Notes under the pieces: model-generated
What the model was told of the DNA's origin: nothing
What the model saw: the letters and a program-made list of their open reading frames with translations, nothing else
Database searches by the model: none
Part shown: positions 18,703 to 27,957 of the stretch, piece by piece
Numbering within the stretch: position 1 is the stretch's first letter
Layout of the letters: every line of letters begins with the position of its first letter
Made by a program: the position numbers and the translations under genes
Source of the DNA: Vicingaceae bacterium
GTDB taxonomy: Bacteria; Bacteroidota; Bacteroidia; Flavobacteriales_E; Vicingaceae
Assembly: GCA_019429185.1 (NCBI GenBank)
Contig: JAHYJH010000007.1
Location: 1 to 63,631 of the forward strand
Length of the DNA stretch: 63,631 bases
Direction of reading: 5' to 3'

Positions 18703-18762
18703 TATGAAATAGCCACGTGCAAAAGCATACAACAAGTGATGAAGATAATATGGTGTATTCCT

Positions 18763-18794
18763 CCCGATTCCGATAGCTATCGGAACTATCGGGA
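18763..18794. repeat. Nested palindrome between the ammonia-lyase and ketoreductase genes
   Basis: TTCCGATAGCTATCGGAA (18768-18785) is a perfect 18-base palindrome set inside TCCCGAT...ATCGGGA arms. The core CCGATAGCTATCGG recurs at 51200-51213 inside a repeat element. It could act as an attenuating hairpin or be a small interspersed repeat. Confidence 0.6.
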
Positions 18795-18822
18795 TACATA
18801 TAAAAAACAATAGAATCAACAT

Positions 18823-19557
18823 ATGAAAAATTGTGCATTAATAACAGGAGCATCAAGAGGATTAGGAAAAGCAATTGCAATTCAACTAGCCTTGGATAAT
18901 GACTTACATATTTTAATCAATTATTCTTCTAATGAAAAAGCTGCAGAAGAAACATTAAGTGAAATTGTTAAAAATGGAGGCACTGCCGAAATTCTTAAAT
19001 TTAATGTGCAAGATAAAGAAAATGTGGATAAAGCTTTAGATGAATGGTTTGCTAAAAATCAAGATAAATTTATAAGCGTTTTGGTTAACAATGCTGGGAT
19101 TACCAGAGATGGACTTTTTATGTGGATGCCCGAAAAAGATTGGGATGATGTGATAGATGTTTCTGCAAAAGGAATGTTTAATGTTACACAAAAATTAATT
19201 CAACCTATGTTACGAAAAAGACAGGGAAGAGTAATCAATATTGCATCTTTATCAGGATTAAAAGGAGTTCCTGGTCAAACTAATTATTCAGCAGCAAAAG
19301 GAGCAATGATAGGGGCAACAAAAGCCTTGGCTCAAGAAGTAGCAAAACGAAACATAACCGTTAATGCAGTTGCTCCTGGTTTTATTAAAAGCGATATGAC
19401 AGCTGAATTTAATGAAGATGAATATAAACAATTAGTCCCTTTAAATCGTTTTGGAAACCCCGAAGAAGTAGCACATTTAGTTAGTTTTTTAGCATCAGAA
19501 AAAGCAGCATACATAACGGGAGAAATTATTAATATTAACGGAGGAATTTATTCATAA
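18823..19557 (+). CDS. 3-ketoacyl-ACP reductase (FabG-like SDR)
   Basis: A short-chain dehydrogenase that reduces the beta-keto group during polyene chain extension. It has the NADP motif TGASRGLG (residues 8-15), NNAG, the catalytic Ser in IASLSG, YSAAK (Tyr/Lys) and a GxxxTxxxxxE-type end. Length (244) is typical of FabG. The stop overlaps the next ATG as TAATG. It is comparable in role to the ketoreductase of bacterial aryl polyene clusters. Confidence 0.92.
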   Translation: MKNCALITGASRGLGKAIAIQLALDNDLHILINYSSNEKAAEETLSEIVKNGGTAEILKFNVQDKENVDKALDEWFAKNQDKFISVLVNNAGITRDGLFMWMPEKDWDDVIDVSAKGMFNVTQKLIQPMLRKRQGRVINIASLSGLKGVPGQTNYSAAKGAMIGATKALAQEVAKRNITVNAVAPGFIKSDMTAEFNEDEYKQLVPLNRFGNPEEVAHLVSFLASEKAAYITGEIININGGIYS

Positions 19558-20777
19558 TGGAACATAGAGTTGTAATAACAGGCATGGGAATCTATTCTTG
19601 TTTAGGTGAAAACTTAAATGAGGTAAGAGATTCCTTATTTCAAGGAAAAAGTGGTATCATTTACGATGAAATAAGAAAAGATTTCGGTTTTAGGTCGGCA
19701 CTGACAGGAATGGTAAAAGACCCAGATTTAACTCAATTTTTATCGAGAAGACAACGAATAGGAATGCACCAACCGGCAATGTATGCCTATATGGCAACAA
19801 AAGAAGCCGTTGAAAATGCAGGATTAGATATAGATTTTTTAGAAAAAACTGAAACAGGATTAATCTATGGCAATGATAGTACAGCTGGCTCAGTTGGAGA
19901 AACTATTGATAGAATTAGAGAGAAAAATGATACAACCCTTGTTGGAAGCGGTGCTATATTTCAAAATATGAATTGTACTGTTAACATGAACATTTCAACA
20001 ATTTTTAAATTAAAAGGAATAAATTTCACATTGAGTGCAGCTTGTGCCTCAGGCTCACATTCCATAGGAATGGGATATTTGTTAATAAAACAAGGCTTAC
20101 AAGAACGTGTGATTTGTGGTGGAGCTCAAGAAATTAACCCAACAGCAATGGGTAGTTTTGATGGATTAAGCGTTTTTTCCATTAAAGAATCTACTCCAAC
20201 CAAAGCTTCCAGACCATTTGACAGAGACAGAGATGGCTTAATTCCCAGTGGAGGAGCCGCAACAGTAATTTTAGAATCTTACGAATCTGCAATTAAGAGA
20301 GGTGCACCTATTTTAGGCGAATTGATAGGTTACGGATTTTCATCAAACGGAGATCATTTATCCAATCCAAACATCGATGGACAACATCGTTCATTAAATA
20401 TGGCATTAAAACAAGCCAATATCGATGCTAATAAAATTGATTATATCAATGCTCACGCAACATCAACTCCAGCAGGAGATAGTGTTGAAGCAGAGGCTAT
20501 TCATGGAGTTTTTGGAGGAAAAGTTGCCGTAAGTTCAACCAAATCAATGACCGGACACGAATGTTGGATGGCTGGAGCCAGTGAAGTAGTGTATTCCATG
20601 TTGATGATGCAACATAATTTCATTGCTCCGAACATAAATTTTGAAAATCCTGATGATACCTCAGTAAAAATTAATATTATTGCAGAAACTAAGCAACAAA
20701 AAATAAACTGTTTCCTTTCAAATTCATTTGGTTTTGGAGGAACTAATTCCAGTTTAATTATTAAAAAGATAGATTAA
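19557..20777 (+). CDS. Beta-ketoacyl-ACP synthase (FabF/KAS II-like)
   Basis: A condensing enzyme with an intact Cys-His-His triad: C163 in AACASG, H300 in NAHATST and H334 in MTGHECW, plus the C-terminal NSFGFGGTN loop. It likely extends the polyene or the fatty precursor. It overlaps its neighbours by one base on both sides (TAATG), so it is tightly coupled with the ketoreductase and the ACP that follows. Confidence 0.92.
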   Translation: MEHRVVITGMGIYSCLGENLNEVRDSLFQGKSGIIYDEIRKDFGFRSALTGMVKDPDLTQFLSRRQRIGMHQPAMYAYMATKEAVENAGLDIDFLEKTETGLIYGNDSTAGSVGETIDRIREKNDTTLVGSGAIFQNMNCTVNMNISTIFKLKGINFTLSAACASGSHSIGMGYLLIKQGLQERVICGGAQEINPTAMGSFDGLSVFSIKESTPTKASRPFDRDRDGLIPSGGAATVILESYESAIKRGAPILGELIGYGFSSNGDHLSNPNIDGQHRSLNMALKQANIDANKIDYINAHATSTPAGDSVEAEAIHGVFGGKVAVSSTKSMTGHECWMAGASEVVYSMLMMQHNFIAPNINFENPDDTSVKINIIAETKQQKINCFLSNSFGFGGTNSSLIIKKID

Positions 20778-21025
20778 TGAATAGAGAAACCATAATAGAA
20801 ACGGTAAAGGATTTTTTATCCGATGAATTTGAAGTTGATAAATCTAAAATTCAACCTGATGCTAATTTACAAGAAACGCTTGATTTAGATAGTTTAGATT
20901 ATGTAGATTTAGTAGTGGTTATTGAAGAAAATTTTGGGTTTAAAGTAACTGGTGAAGATTTTGTTGGTATAGCTACTTTTGATGATTTTTATACGCTTGT
21001 AGAAAAAAAATTAGCCGAAAAATAA
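20777..21025 (+). CDS. Acyl carrier protein 1
   Basis: A small acidic carrier protein. The phosphopantetheine serine lies in LDLDSLDYVDL (Ser about 39). It differs from the two other ACPs of the cluster (24638 and 46191), which resemble each other. It overlaps the KS gene upstream and is followed after 3 bases by the acyltransferase. Confidence 0.92.
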   Translation: MNRETIIETVKDFLSDEFEVDKSKIQPDANLQETLDLDSLDYVDLVVVIEENFGFKVTGEDFVGIATFDDFYTLVEKKLAEK

Positions 21026-21028
21026 TAA

Positions 21029-21895
21029 ATGAGCAAATGGAGTGGTAAAAGTAAAGGCAGTGTGCTGGGGTATCGAATATTTTTGAGTGTTATAAAGATT
21101 TTTGGATTACCATCTACTTATTTTTTACTAAAAGCGGTTACTTATTTTTATTATAAATTTGACACAAAAAGTAGAAATTCTATTGAAGAATTTTACTTGA
21201 ACAGCTTAAAATTTGACATCAAAAAAGCGAAAAAAATAACAAGAGAAAATTTTTTTTATTTTGGTCAAACTTTGGTTGACAGAGCTGCATTTTTGATAGG
21301 AAAAGATAAAAAATTCACTTTCGATTTCAACAATGAGCAATGCTTAATTGATTTACGAAACGAAGGGAAAGGAGGAATTTTGTTAAGTGCTCATGTTGGT
21401 AATTGGGAAACCGCAGGGAATCTTTTAACTTCCAGAATTACATCAACTATTAATGTGTTGATGTTGGATGAAGAAGAAAAAAAAATTAAAAAATATTTAG
21501 AAGTTACAACAGGCGGTTCAAAATTTAATATCATCCCAATTAGAAATGATTTAAGCCACGTAATTAAAATACACAATGCACTGTCTAACAATGAATTTAT
21601 TGCCATACATGCTGATAGATATATAGAAGGAGCAAAATTTATTGAATTGGATTTTTTTGGTAAAAAAGCAAAATTTCCATTAGGACCTTTTATTGTTGCT
21701 TCAAAATTTAACGCTCCTGTAACTTTTGTTTTTGCAGTTAAAGAAAAAAGATATCATTATTTATTAAGTGCAACAACACCAATTAAAGATAAACAAACAC
21801 CAGAAGAAATAGCCGAAAAATTTGTAAAGGAATTTGAAAATAAAATTTTAGCACATCCCGAGCAATGGTTTAATTATTTTGATTTTTATAAATAG
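21029..21895 (+). CDS. LpxL/HtrB-family acyltransferase
   Basis: A membrane-associated lipid A-type acyltransferase. The family motif H(x4)E appears in SAHVGNWETAG, followed by a PLGPF segment and the C-terminal HPEQWFNYFDF. An N-terminal hydrophobic segment (about 15-40) anchors it. Because it sits directly after an ACP gene in a pigment operon, it probably transfers an ACP-bound acyl or polyenoyl chain to a pigment head group rather than to lipid A; this is inference. Confidence 0.87.
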   Translation: MSKWSGKSKGSVLGYRIFLSVIKIFGLPSTYFLLKAVTYFYYKFDTKSRNSIEEFYLNSLKFDIKKAKKITRENFFYFGQTLVDRAAFLIGKDKKFTFDFNNEQCLIDLRNEGKGGILLSAHVGNWETAGNLLTSRITSTINVLMLDEEEKKIKKYLEVTTGGSKFNIIPIRNDLSHVIKIHNALSNNEFIAIHADRYIEGAKFIELDFFGKKAKFPLGPFIVASKFNAPVTFVFAVKEKRYHYLLSATTPIKDKQTPEEIAEKFVKEFENKILAHPEQWFNYFDFYK

Positions 21896-21916
21896 AATCT
21901 TCTATGTTGTAATCCA

Positions 21917-21938
21917 ACAAGGGGTCATGACCCCTTGT
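21917..21938. repeat. 22-base perfect palindrome
   Basis: The arms ACAAGGGGTCA and TGACCCCTTGT meet at the centre in the 102-base gap between the acyltransferase and the dehydratase. It could form a stem that modulates readthrough in the operon. It lacks a T tract on either side, so a classic terminator is unlikely. Confidence 0.6.
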
Positions 21939-21997
21939 CAAAACACGAATAATAAAAACTATAAATAAATTAGACCTTACAGACAGACACATAAATA

Positions 21998-22414
21998 ATG
22001 TTATTAAATAAAGAAAATATCACAGAAATAATACCACAAAAGGCACCTTTTGTTATGGTTGATAATTTAATAAGTGCAGATGAACATGGGTTTAAATCGT
22101 CATTTCAAGTGAGAAAAGATAACATTTTTTTTAAAGATGAAAAACTTCAAGAACCTGCATTGATAGAAAACATTGCTCAAACAGTTGCCGCAGGCTTTGG
22201 ATATGTGGACAGACAGGTTGGAGGTGAACCAAAACTTGGATTTATTGGAGCAATATCTAAATTAAAAGTGCACGCTTTACCAACATTAAATTCAGAAATT
22301 ATTACCATTATAAAGCACCTCTATCAATTTGAAAATGTGTATTTAGTGAAAGGAGAAAATTTTTGTAAAAACCAATTATTAGTTGAATGTGAAATGAAAA
22401 TAGTTGTACAGTGA
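21998..22414 (+). CDS. Hotdog-fold 3-hydroxyacyl-ACP dehydratase-like protein
   Basis: A short hotdog protein (138 residues). IIPQKAPFVMVDNLI resembles the start of FabZ/FabA-like and aryl-polyene dehydratases, and EPALIENIAQTVAAGFGY matches the long central helix with Glu. It most likely dehydrates the 3-hydroxyacyl-ACP to build the conjugated chain. It overlaps the next gene by 4 bases. Confidence 0.82.
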   Translation: MLLNKENITEIIPQKAPFVMVDNLISADEHGFKSSFQVRKDNIFFKDEKLQEPALIENIAQTVAAGFGYVDRQVGGEPKLGFIGAISKLKVHALPTLNSEIITIIKHLYQFENVYLVKGENFCKNQLLVECEMKIVVQ

Positions 22415-22836
22415 AAGAATTAATTGCCGAATTAGAGTTTGATATTAGGTTTAGCGAAACCGATGCTATGGGAGTTGTTTGGCACGGAAACTACCTGAAA
22501 TATTTTGAAGATGGGAGGGAAGCCTTTGCAAAAAAACATGGAATGAGCTATTTAGAAATTCATTCGCACCACTATTTTGTTCCTATAGTAAAATCGGAAA
22601 TCAACCATAAATCACCAATTTATTATGGGCAACGAGCAAAAATAATAACTAAAATGATTCCTAGCAAAGCGGCTAAAATAATTTTTGAGTACGAAATTAT
22701 TAATTTATCAACGCAATTAATTAGTGCAAAAGGAAGAACAATACAAGTCTTTTTAAGAGAAAAATCAAGAGAATTAGAATTACAATTTCCCACTTTTTAT
22801 TTAGATTGGGAGAAAAAAGTTGGAGTTAAAAAATGA
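22411..22836 (+). CDS. Acyl-CoA/acyl-ACP thioesterase, 4-hydroxybenzoyl-CoA thioesterase type
   Basis: Hotdog thioesterase with the signature SETDAMGVVWHGNYLKYFEDGREAF, where the Asp after ET is catalytic. It may release or proofread acyl chains in the pigment pathway. It starts with GTG overlapping the dehydratase stop (GTGA). Its own stop overlaps the ATG of a short repeat-borne ORF. Confidence 0.87.
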   Translation: MKELIAELEFDIRFSETDAMGVVWHGNYLKYFEDGREAFAKKHGMSYLEIHSHHYFVPIVKSEINHKSPIYYGQRAKIITKMIPSKAAKIIFEYEIINLSTQLISAKGRTIQVFLREKSRELELQFPTFYLDWEKKVGVKK

Positions 22837-22961
22837 AACGAGCCATGCTAAAAAGTTTAACACACAGGAGAATGATTATAGGCTTTGTGCGTTGGATTCC
22901 CCTCTTGAGAGGGGCAGGGGTGTGTAACTATAAAAATATAAACACATGCAAACATTTATAG
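22833..22961 (+). repeat. MKRAML repeat/small ORF, copy 1
   Basis: A 42-codon frame starts ATGA-overlapping the thioesterase stop and begins MKRAMLKSLTHRRMIIG. A close copy lies at 40117-40197 (MKRAMLKIITHRKMIIG), and both are followed by AATATAAACACATG, which supplies the next gene's start codon. It is either a small conserved peptide, a leader, or a duplicated intergenic segment. The second half here holds a palindrome CCCCTCTTGAGAGGGG (22899-22914), which looks like a later insertion. Confidence 0.6.
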
Positions 22962-24031
22962 GTGCTGAAAATATTATTTCGCCTTTAGGAATAACTGCTG
23001 AAGAAAACTTTAATTCTATTAAGAAGAATAAGAGTGGCATAAAACAAGTTGAAAAAATTGGTTTTGGCAAAGAAGACTTATACCTATCTAAAATTAATGA
23101 AGAAAATCCCAAAAATTTCTTTTATTACTTATTATCCCAATGCTTACAATCAATAATCAAGGAAGCAAAACCTAGAATTATTGAAGCAAACGATACGATA
23201 GTAATTATAAGCACCACCAAAGCCGATATTTTAGAGAATTTATCATCACCAATGATACAACCTGTTCATCAACTCATTAAAGAATTTAAGTTGAAACACA
23301 CGCCAATTGTTATATCAAACGCTTGCATTTCTGGTGTGTTGGCAATGAATGTTGCTAATGATTTTATTCAATCAAACACCTATAAAAATGCTTTTGTTGT
23401 TGGTGCGGATATCGTGAGCGACTTTGTGCTTTATGGGTTCCAATCGCTATATGCAATTAGTGATGAACCTTGTAAACCTTTTGATAAAAATAAAAAAGGA
23501 ATTACGTTGGGAGAGGGAGCTGGAGGTGTTTTGATGTCGTCCGATTCAACTGTTTTTAAAGCACCTTTTTTTGAGTTTGTAGAAGGTACATCAGCCAATG
23601 ATGCGAACCATATTTCAGGACCTTCACGAACTGGAGAAGGACTTTTTAGAACGGTAACCAAAACATTAAAACTAGCTGGAGTTGATAAGGAAAATATAGA
23701 CTTTATTTCGGCACATGGAACTGCCACCATTTTTAATGATGAAATGGAATCCATTGCTTTCGACAGATTAGGAATGACTAATATTCCTCTCAATAGTTTG
23801 AAAGGTTATTTCGGACATACATTGGGCGCTTCGGGGCTAATTGAAACTGCAATTTGCATCCAATCATTAAGAAATAATGTAGTAATAAAAAGTGAGGGGT
23901 TTGATGAAATAGGAACATCAAAAGAACTCAATGTGTTAACTCAAAACTTGGAAACAGAAGTGCATACAATTCTAAAAACAGCATCAGGGTTTGGAGGTTG
24001 CAATGCTTCATTAATTATTAGAAAATTATGA
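22946..24031 (+). CDS. Beta-ketoacyl-ACP synthase (catalytically complete)
   Basis: A condensing enzyme of 361 residues. The triad is intact: C127 in SNACISG, H257 in SAHGTAT and H291 in GYFGHTLG, with SGFGGCNA near the C-terminus. By position it may pair with the half-length ketosynthase-like protein that follows, as an active KS with a chain-length factor does in aryl polyene clusters. The start lies 12 bases after a conserved AATATAAACACATG context. Confidence 0.87.
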   Translation: MQTFIGAENIISPLGITAEENFNSIKKNKSGIKQVEKIGFGKEDLYLSKINEENPKNFFYYLLSQCLQSIIKEAKPRIIEANDTIVIISTTKADILENLSSPMIQPVHQLIKEFKLKHTPIVISNACISGVLAMNVANDFIQSNTYKNAFVVGADIVSDFVLYGFQSLYAISDEPCKPFDKNKKGITLGEGAGGVLMSSDSTVFKAPFFEFVEGTSANDANHISGPSRTGEGLFRTVTKTLKLAGVDKENIDFISAHGTATIFNDEMESIAFDRLGMTNIPLNSLKGYFGHTLGASGLIETAICIQSLRNNVVIKSEGFDEIGTSKELNVLTQNLETEVHTILKTASGFGGCNASLIIRKL

Positions 24032-24636
24032 CAAATTACATTACATCATACTGTCATATTTTATCAGATGAATGTTGGGTTAATGGAAAAAAAATAGCAT
24101 TACAAGACTCAGATGATGATATAACTAAACAATTATATAATTACTTAGAAATGGATTATCCTAAGTTTTTTAAAATGGATAGACTTTCTAAAACGGCTTT
24201 TTTAGGAGCTGAATTAATTAAGAATAATAATTTAGCACTATTGAATTATAAAGATGATGAGGTAGGATTGTTGTTTTCAAACCCAATTTCAAGTGCAGAA
24301 ACAGATCTTAATTTCCTGAAATCCTATCAAAATGGAGGAATGCCAAGCCCAGCTTTGTTTGTTTATACCTTACCTAATATTCTGTTGGGCGAAATAGCTA
24401 TCAGAAATAAATGGTATGGAGAAAGTGTTTTTACAGTAAGTGAAAATTTTGATGCAGCATATTTTTTAAGTTATTGTAATATGCTATTAAATAAATGCCA
24501 AGAAGCCGTTTTGTGTGGTTGGATAAAAAACAATGAAACTTTCTTGTTTTTAGTTGAAAAAGAAGACGTAAATCAACTAAATTTACAATTGAGTTTAGAG
24601 CAATTAAATAAAATATACCTTAAAAAAATAAAATAA
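24028..24636 (+). CDS. Truncated ketosynthase-like protein (beta-ketoacyl synthase N-terminal family)
   Basis: 202 residues that resemble only the N-terminal half of a ketosynthase. SPALFVYTLPNILLGEIAIRN corresponds to the helix before the active site, but the position of the nucleophile reads SENFDAAYFLSYC without the usual Cys-Ser/Gly. It fits the Ketoacyl-synt_2 type of protein seen in aryl polyene clusters, proposed as a chain-length partner. It overlaps the upstream KS by 4 bases (ATGA). Confidence 0.7.
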   Translation: MTNYITSYCHILSDECWVNGKKIALQDSDDDITKQLYNYLEMDYPKFFKMDRLSKTAFLGAELIKNNNLALLNYKDDEVGLLFSNPISSAETDLNFLKSYQNGGMPSPALFVYTLPNILLGEIAIRNKWYGESVFTVSENFDAAYFLSYCNMLLNKCQEAVLCGWIKNNETFLFLVEKEDVNQLNLQLSLEQLNKIYLKKIK

Positions 24637-24637
24637 T

Positions 24638-24892
24638 ATGGACAATATTAAATTACAATTAAAACAACAAATTATTGAACAATTAAATTTGGAGAGCGTT
24701 AGTGTTTCTGATATTGCTGACGATATGCCCCTTTTTGGTGAAGGGTTAGGATTAGATTCCATTGATGCACTTGAGTTAATTGTTTTAATGGAAGGCAATT
24801 ACAACATCAAACTTCTAAATCCAGAAGAAGGGAAAAGTGTTTTTCAATCAATCAACACCATGGCAGATTACATTGCAAAACATAAAAAGTAA
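24638..24892 (+). CDS. Acyl carrier protein 2
   Basis: The phosphopantetheine site is GLGLDSIDALELIVLME (Ser about 41). It is a close paralogue of the ACP at 46191: both begin with a QLKQQIIE-type segment and end with an INTMADxI motif. It starts 1 base after the preceding gene's stop. Confidence 0.92.
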   Translation: MDNIKLQLKQQIIEQLNLESVSVSDIADDMPLFGEGLGLDSIDALELIVLMEGNYNIKLLNPEEGKSVFQSINTMADYIAKHKK

Positions 24893-24912
24893 TTTATAAA
24901 AGTTGATTTGAA

Positions 24913-26094
24913 GTGATGAAGGTTAATATTACAGGCATAGGAATAATATCTGCAATTGGATTAAATGTGCATGAAAACTTTCAATCATTAAAAAGCAAAA
25001 TTTCTGGAATAAAAGAAAATACTAATTTTTTTGAGAAAGACAAGCTGCTGTTAGGTCAAGTTCAACAAACAAACGATGAATTGGAGCAGCAATTAGGGGT
25101 AAGCAAACCCATTTCAAGAACCTCTTTACTTGGATTGGTTGCAGCAAAAGAGGCATGGGCTGAAAACAATCCAAATACCTTAATTAGAACTGGAATTATA
25201 TCCTCAACATCAGTTGGAGGAATGGACAACTCAGAACAGTATTACAACAATAAACTAAAAGGAGAACAAGCTGATATTTCTTTAATTGTAACCCATGACA
25301 ATGGAAATACAACAGAAAAAATAGCATCAGCATTAGGTATTTCAGGCTACATAAATACACTTTCTACTGCTTGCTCTTCGGCAGCCAATGCCATTATGCT
25401 TGGCGCTAGATTAATTCAACAAAACAAATTAGATAGAGTTTTGGTAGGAGGTACTGACAGCTTAACTAGTTTTACAATAGAAGGCTTTAAATCCTTGATG
25501 ATTTATGATGAAAATTGGGTAAAACCTTTTGATCAAAACAGAAAAGGTCTGAATTTAGGAGAAGGTGCAGGGTTTTTAGTGTTGGAAAATGACAAAAGTA
25601 TTCAACTTACAAAAAACAAAGCATTAGCAGAATTAGTAGGATGGAGCAATGCAGCCGATGCTTACCACCAAACAGCTTCCTCACCCGATGGAAAAGGAGC
25701 AACATTAGCAATTCAACAAGCATTAGATAAAGCTAAATTAAAACCAGAAGAAGTTTCTTATATCAATGCACATGGAACAGGAACTCCAAACAATGATTTA
25801 TCAGAATCTGTAGCACTCAAAACTATTTTTAAAGATAAAATTCCGCCTTTTAGTTCAACAAAAGCATATACTGGACATACATTGGCAGCATCAGGAGCTA
25901 TAGAAGCGGTGTTTTCTGTTTTAGCACTTCAACACAATGTTATTTTTCCTAATTTAAACTATACAACACCAATTAAAGAAACGCTATTAGAACCAAAAAC
26001 AGAATGGATTACCAATAAACAAATAAACATTGTTTTGTCCAATTCATTTGGTTTTGGAGGAAATAATTCAACACTAATTTTTAAGAAAGTTTAG
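24913..26094 (+). CDS. Beta-ketoacyl-ACP synthase (FabF-like), module 1
   Basis: An active condensing enzyme with C154 (TACSSA), H287 (NAHGTGT) and H322 (YTGHTLA) and C-terminal NSFGFGGNNS. Together with the ACP before it and the degenerate KS after it, it forms an ACP-KS-CLF triad that is repeated at 46191-48688. Confidence 0.92.
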   Translation: MMKVNITGIGIISAIGLNVHENFQSLKSKISGIKENTNFFEKDKLLLGQVQQTNDELEQQLGVSKPISRTSLLGLVAAKEAWAENNPNTLIRTGIISSTSVGGMDNSEQYYNNKLKGEQADISLIVTHDNGNTTEKIASALGISGYINTLSTACSSAANAIMLGARLIQQNKLDRVLVGGTDSLTSFTIEGFKSLMIYDENWVKPFDQNRKGLNLGEGAGFLVLENDKSIQLTKNKALAELVGWSNAADAYHQTASSPDGKGATLAIQQALDKAKLKPEEVSYINAHGTGTPNNDLSESVALKTIFKDKIPPFSSTKAYTGHTLAASGAIEAVFSVLALQHNVIFPNLNYTTPIKETLLEPKTEWITNKQINIVLSNSFGFGGNNSTLIFKKV

Positions 26095-26095
26095 T

Positions 26096-27076
26096 ATGTA
26101 TTTTATCAATGCTTGTTCGTCCATATCGCATCAATCTTCTTTTAGAAATAAACTGTGGATGAACGAATTACAACCTTTGTTGGATTCGAGTACGCTAATT
26201 TCACCCGATTATAAAGAATTTGTTGATGCAGCTAGTTTGCGAAGAATGAGTACTATTTTACGAATGGGATTAGCTTGTGCCAAAGACTGTGTTCAACAAG
26301 CCGATATTGAAAATCCTGATGCTATTATTGTAGGAACAGGATTGGGATGCTTAACAGATACTGAAAAATTCTTGAAAAATACAATTACAATTAGTGGACT
26401 AATTCCTCCAACATCATTTATACAATCTACGCACAATACCATTGCTGGACAAATTTCTTTAGCACTAAAAAATCATAATTACAACATGACGCATACTCAA
26501 AATAGTTTGTCGTTTGAACACGCTTTAATTGATGCAATGTTGTGCTTGAATGAAGGGAAAAACGCTGTTTTGGTAGGTGCTGCAGACGAGAAAATACCAT
26601 TGATGGATGAATTGGCAGAAGCATTTGGAAAAAGTGAAATTGCACAAAAAATGACTTCCGGAGCTTCATTTTTTATGTTATCGAACACACAAAACAGCAC
26701 AACAAAAGCTGCGTTAATAGACAGTTGTGCCATAGGACTTAATGCTGCGAGTAACGATGAAGTTATTACTCGTTTTCTAAAAAATAATCACCTATTATTG
26801 AGTGATATAGATTTAGTGTTGTTTAGTACTTACGGAACTCAACAACTAGAAGAAGTAAGTAAATTAGTTCACCCAATTCCCGTTTTGTCGATAGAAAAAT
26901 ATAGTGGTTATCACTTTACTACTGCTGCTTTTGGAATGCACTTGGCTACTGAAATTCTAAATCAGAAAGCTAATTTTTTAAGCTCAAATACAACTCCAAT
27001 TAAAAAAGTTCTTGTGTATAATAATTTTGGAAATAAAAATATAGGATTAACTTTACTTCAAGCCATTGAAACATAA
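26096..27076 (+). CDS. Degenerate ketosynthase, chain-length-factor-like, module 1
   Basis: Ketosynthase fold without active-site residues. The nucleophile region reads MTHTQNSLSFEHAL, where an active KS has a Cys, and the first His region reads FSTYGTQQ. SxxxxxFxxTAAFGMH replaces the second His motif. It probably forms a heterodimer with the KS encoded 1 base upstream and sets chain length. It is paralogous to 47654-48688. Confidence 0.82.
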   Translation: MYFINACSSISHQSSFRNKLWMNELQPLLDSSTLISPDYKEFVDAASLRRMSTILRMGLACAKDCVQQADIENPDAIIVGTGLGCLTDTEKFLKNTITISGLIPPTSFIQSTHNTIAGQISLALKNHNYNMTHTQNSLSFEHALIDAMLCLNEGKNAVLVGAADEKIPLMDELAEAFGKSEIAQKMTSGASFFMLSNTQNSTTKAALIDSCAIGLNAASNDEVITRFLKNNHLLLSDIDLVLFSTYGTQQLEEVSKLVHPIPVLSIEKYSGYHFTTAAFGMHLATEILNQKANFLSSNTTPIKKVLVYNNFGNKNIGLTLLQAIET

Positions 27077-27830
27077 CATTGCTATAATTACAACTTGTGC
27101 AACACTAATTCTATTAGTGTTTTTTTTGCATGAATTCATTTATATGAAATGGGTTATTATTGGAGTAATTTTACTATTTTTAATAATAGTTGCTATTGGA
27201 ACAAGTTTCATTCAACTGAATTATTTTGTTGAAAGTATCAACAAAGGAAATAATAAAGGAATTGCTCTGACTTTTGATGATGGACCACACGCTGCAATTA
27301 CATCACAAATTTTAGCCATTTTAGAAAAAGAAAACATCAAAGCAACTTTTTTTGTGATTGGAAATAAAATTGAAAAAAATGCAGCATTATTAAAAAAAAT
27401 TGATACCGAAGGTCATAATATAGGCAACCATTCATTTAGTCATAATAAACTGACAACCATTCGTTCAACAAAAAAATTAAAAGAAGATATCTTAAAATGC
27501 AATCAACTTATAGAACAAGTTATAGGTAAAAAGCCTGTGTTTTTCAGACCTCCATTTGGCATAACAACTCCTCGATACAAAAGAGCATTAAAACAGCTTA
27601 ACCTACAATCTATTGGCTGGTCTATTCGATCATTTGATACTCAATCAAAAAATAAAGAAGTTCTTTTAAAAAAAATAACCAAGCAAATTGCTGATGGTTC
27701 TATTCTTTTATTGCACGATACACAACAAATTACACTTGATGTTTTGCCAGACATTATTCAATTTTGTAAGATAAACGGTATAAATATTGTTCCTTTGCAC
27801 GAATTAATAAATTATCAACCTTATGCGTAA
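27066..27830 (+). CDS. Polysaccharide deacetylase (NodB domain)
   Basis: A carbohydrate esterase family 4-type protein. Two hydrophobic N-terminal segments precede a NodB domain with TFDDGPH (catalytic Asp and metal Asp), GNHSFSH (metal His pair) and RPPFG. It removes acyl groups from amino sugars or related substrates at the membrane; such genes are often seen in flexirubin clusters, but the substrate is unknown. A TTG start overlapping the previous gene is assumed; a shorter ATG start lies at 27144. It is the last gene before the inserted cassette. Confidence 0.82.
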   Translation: MKHNIAIITTCATLILLVFFLHEFIYMKWVIIGVILLFLIIVAIGTSFIQLNYFVESINKGNNKGIALTFDDGPHAAITSQILAILEKENIKATFFVIGNKIEKNAALLKKIDTEGHNIGNHSFSHNKLTTIRSTKKLKEDILKCNQLIEQVIGKKPVFFRPPFGITTPRYKRALKQLNLQSIGWSIRSFDTQSKNKEVLLKKITKQIADGSILLLHDTQQITLDVLPDIIQFCKINGINIVPLHELINYQPYA

Positions 27831-27957
27831 GGTTACTAGTTATCAATCATTGTAAAAAAACAACCGTACAAATGCACATTTGGTTTTTGCTACACACGGA
27901 TAGAGAAACGAATAAAAAAAAAGTAAATTTGACAATTGGAAAATTGAAAGAATATAA

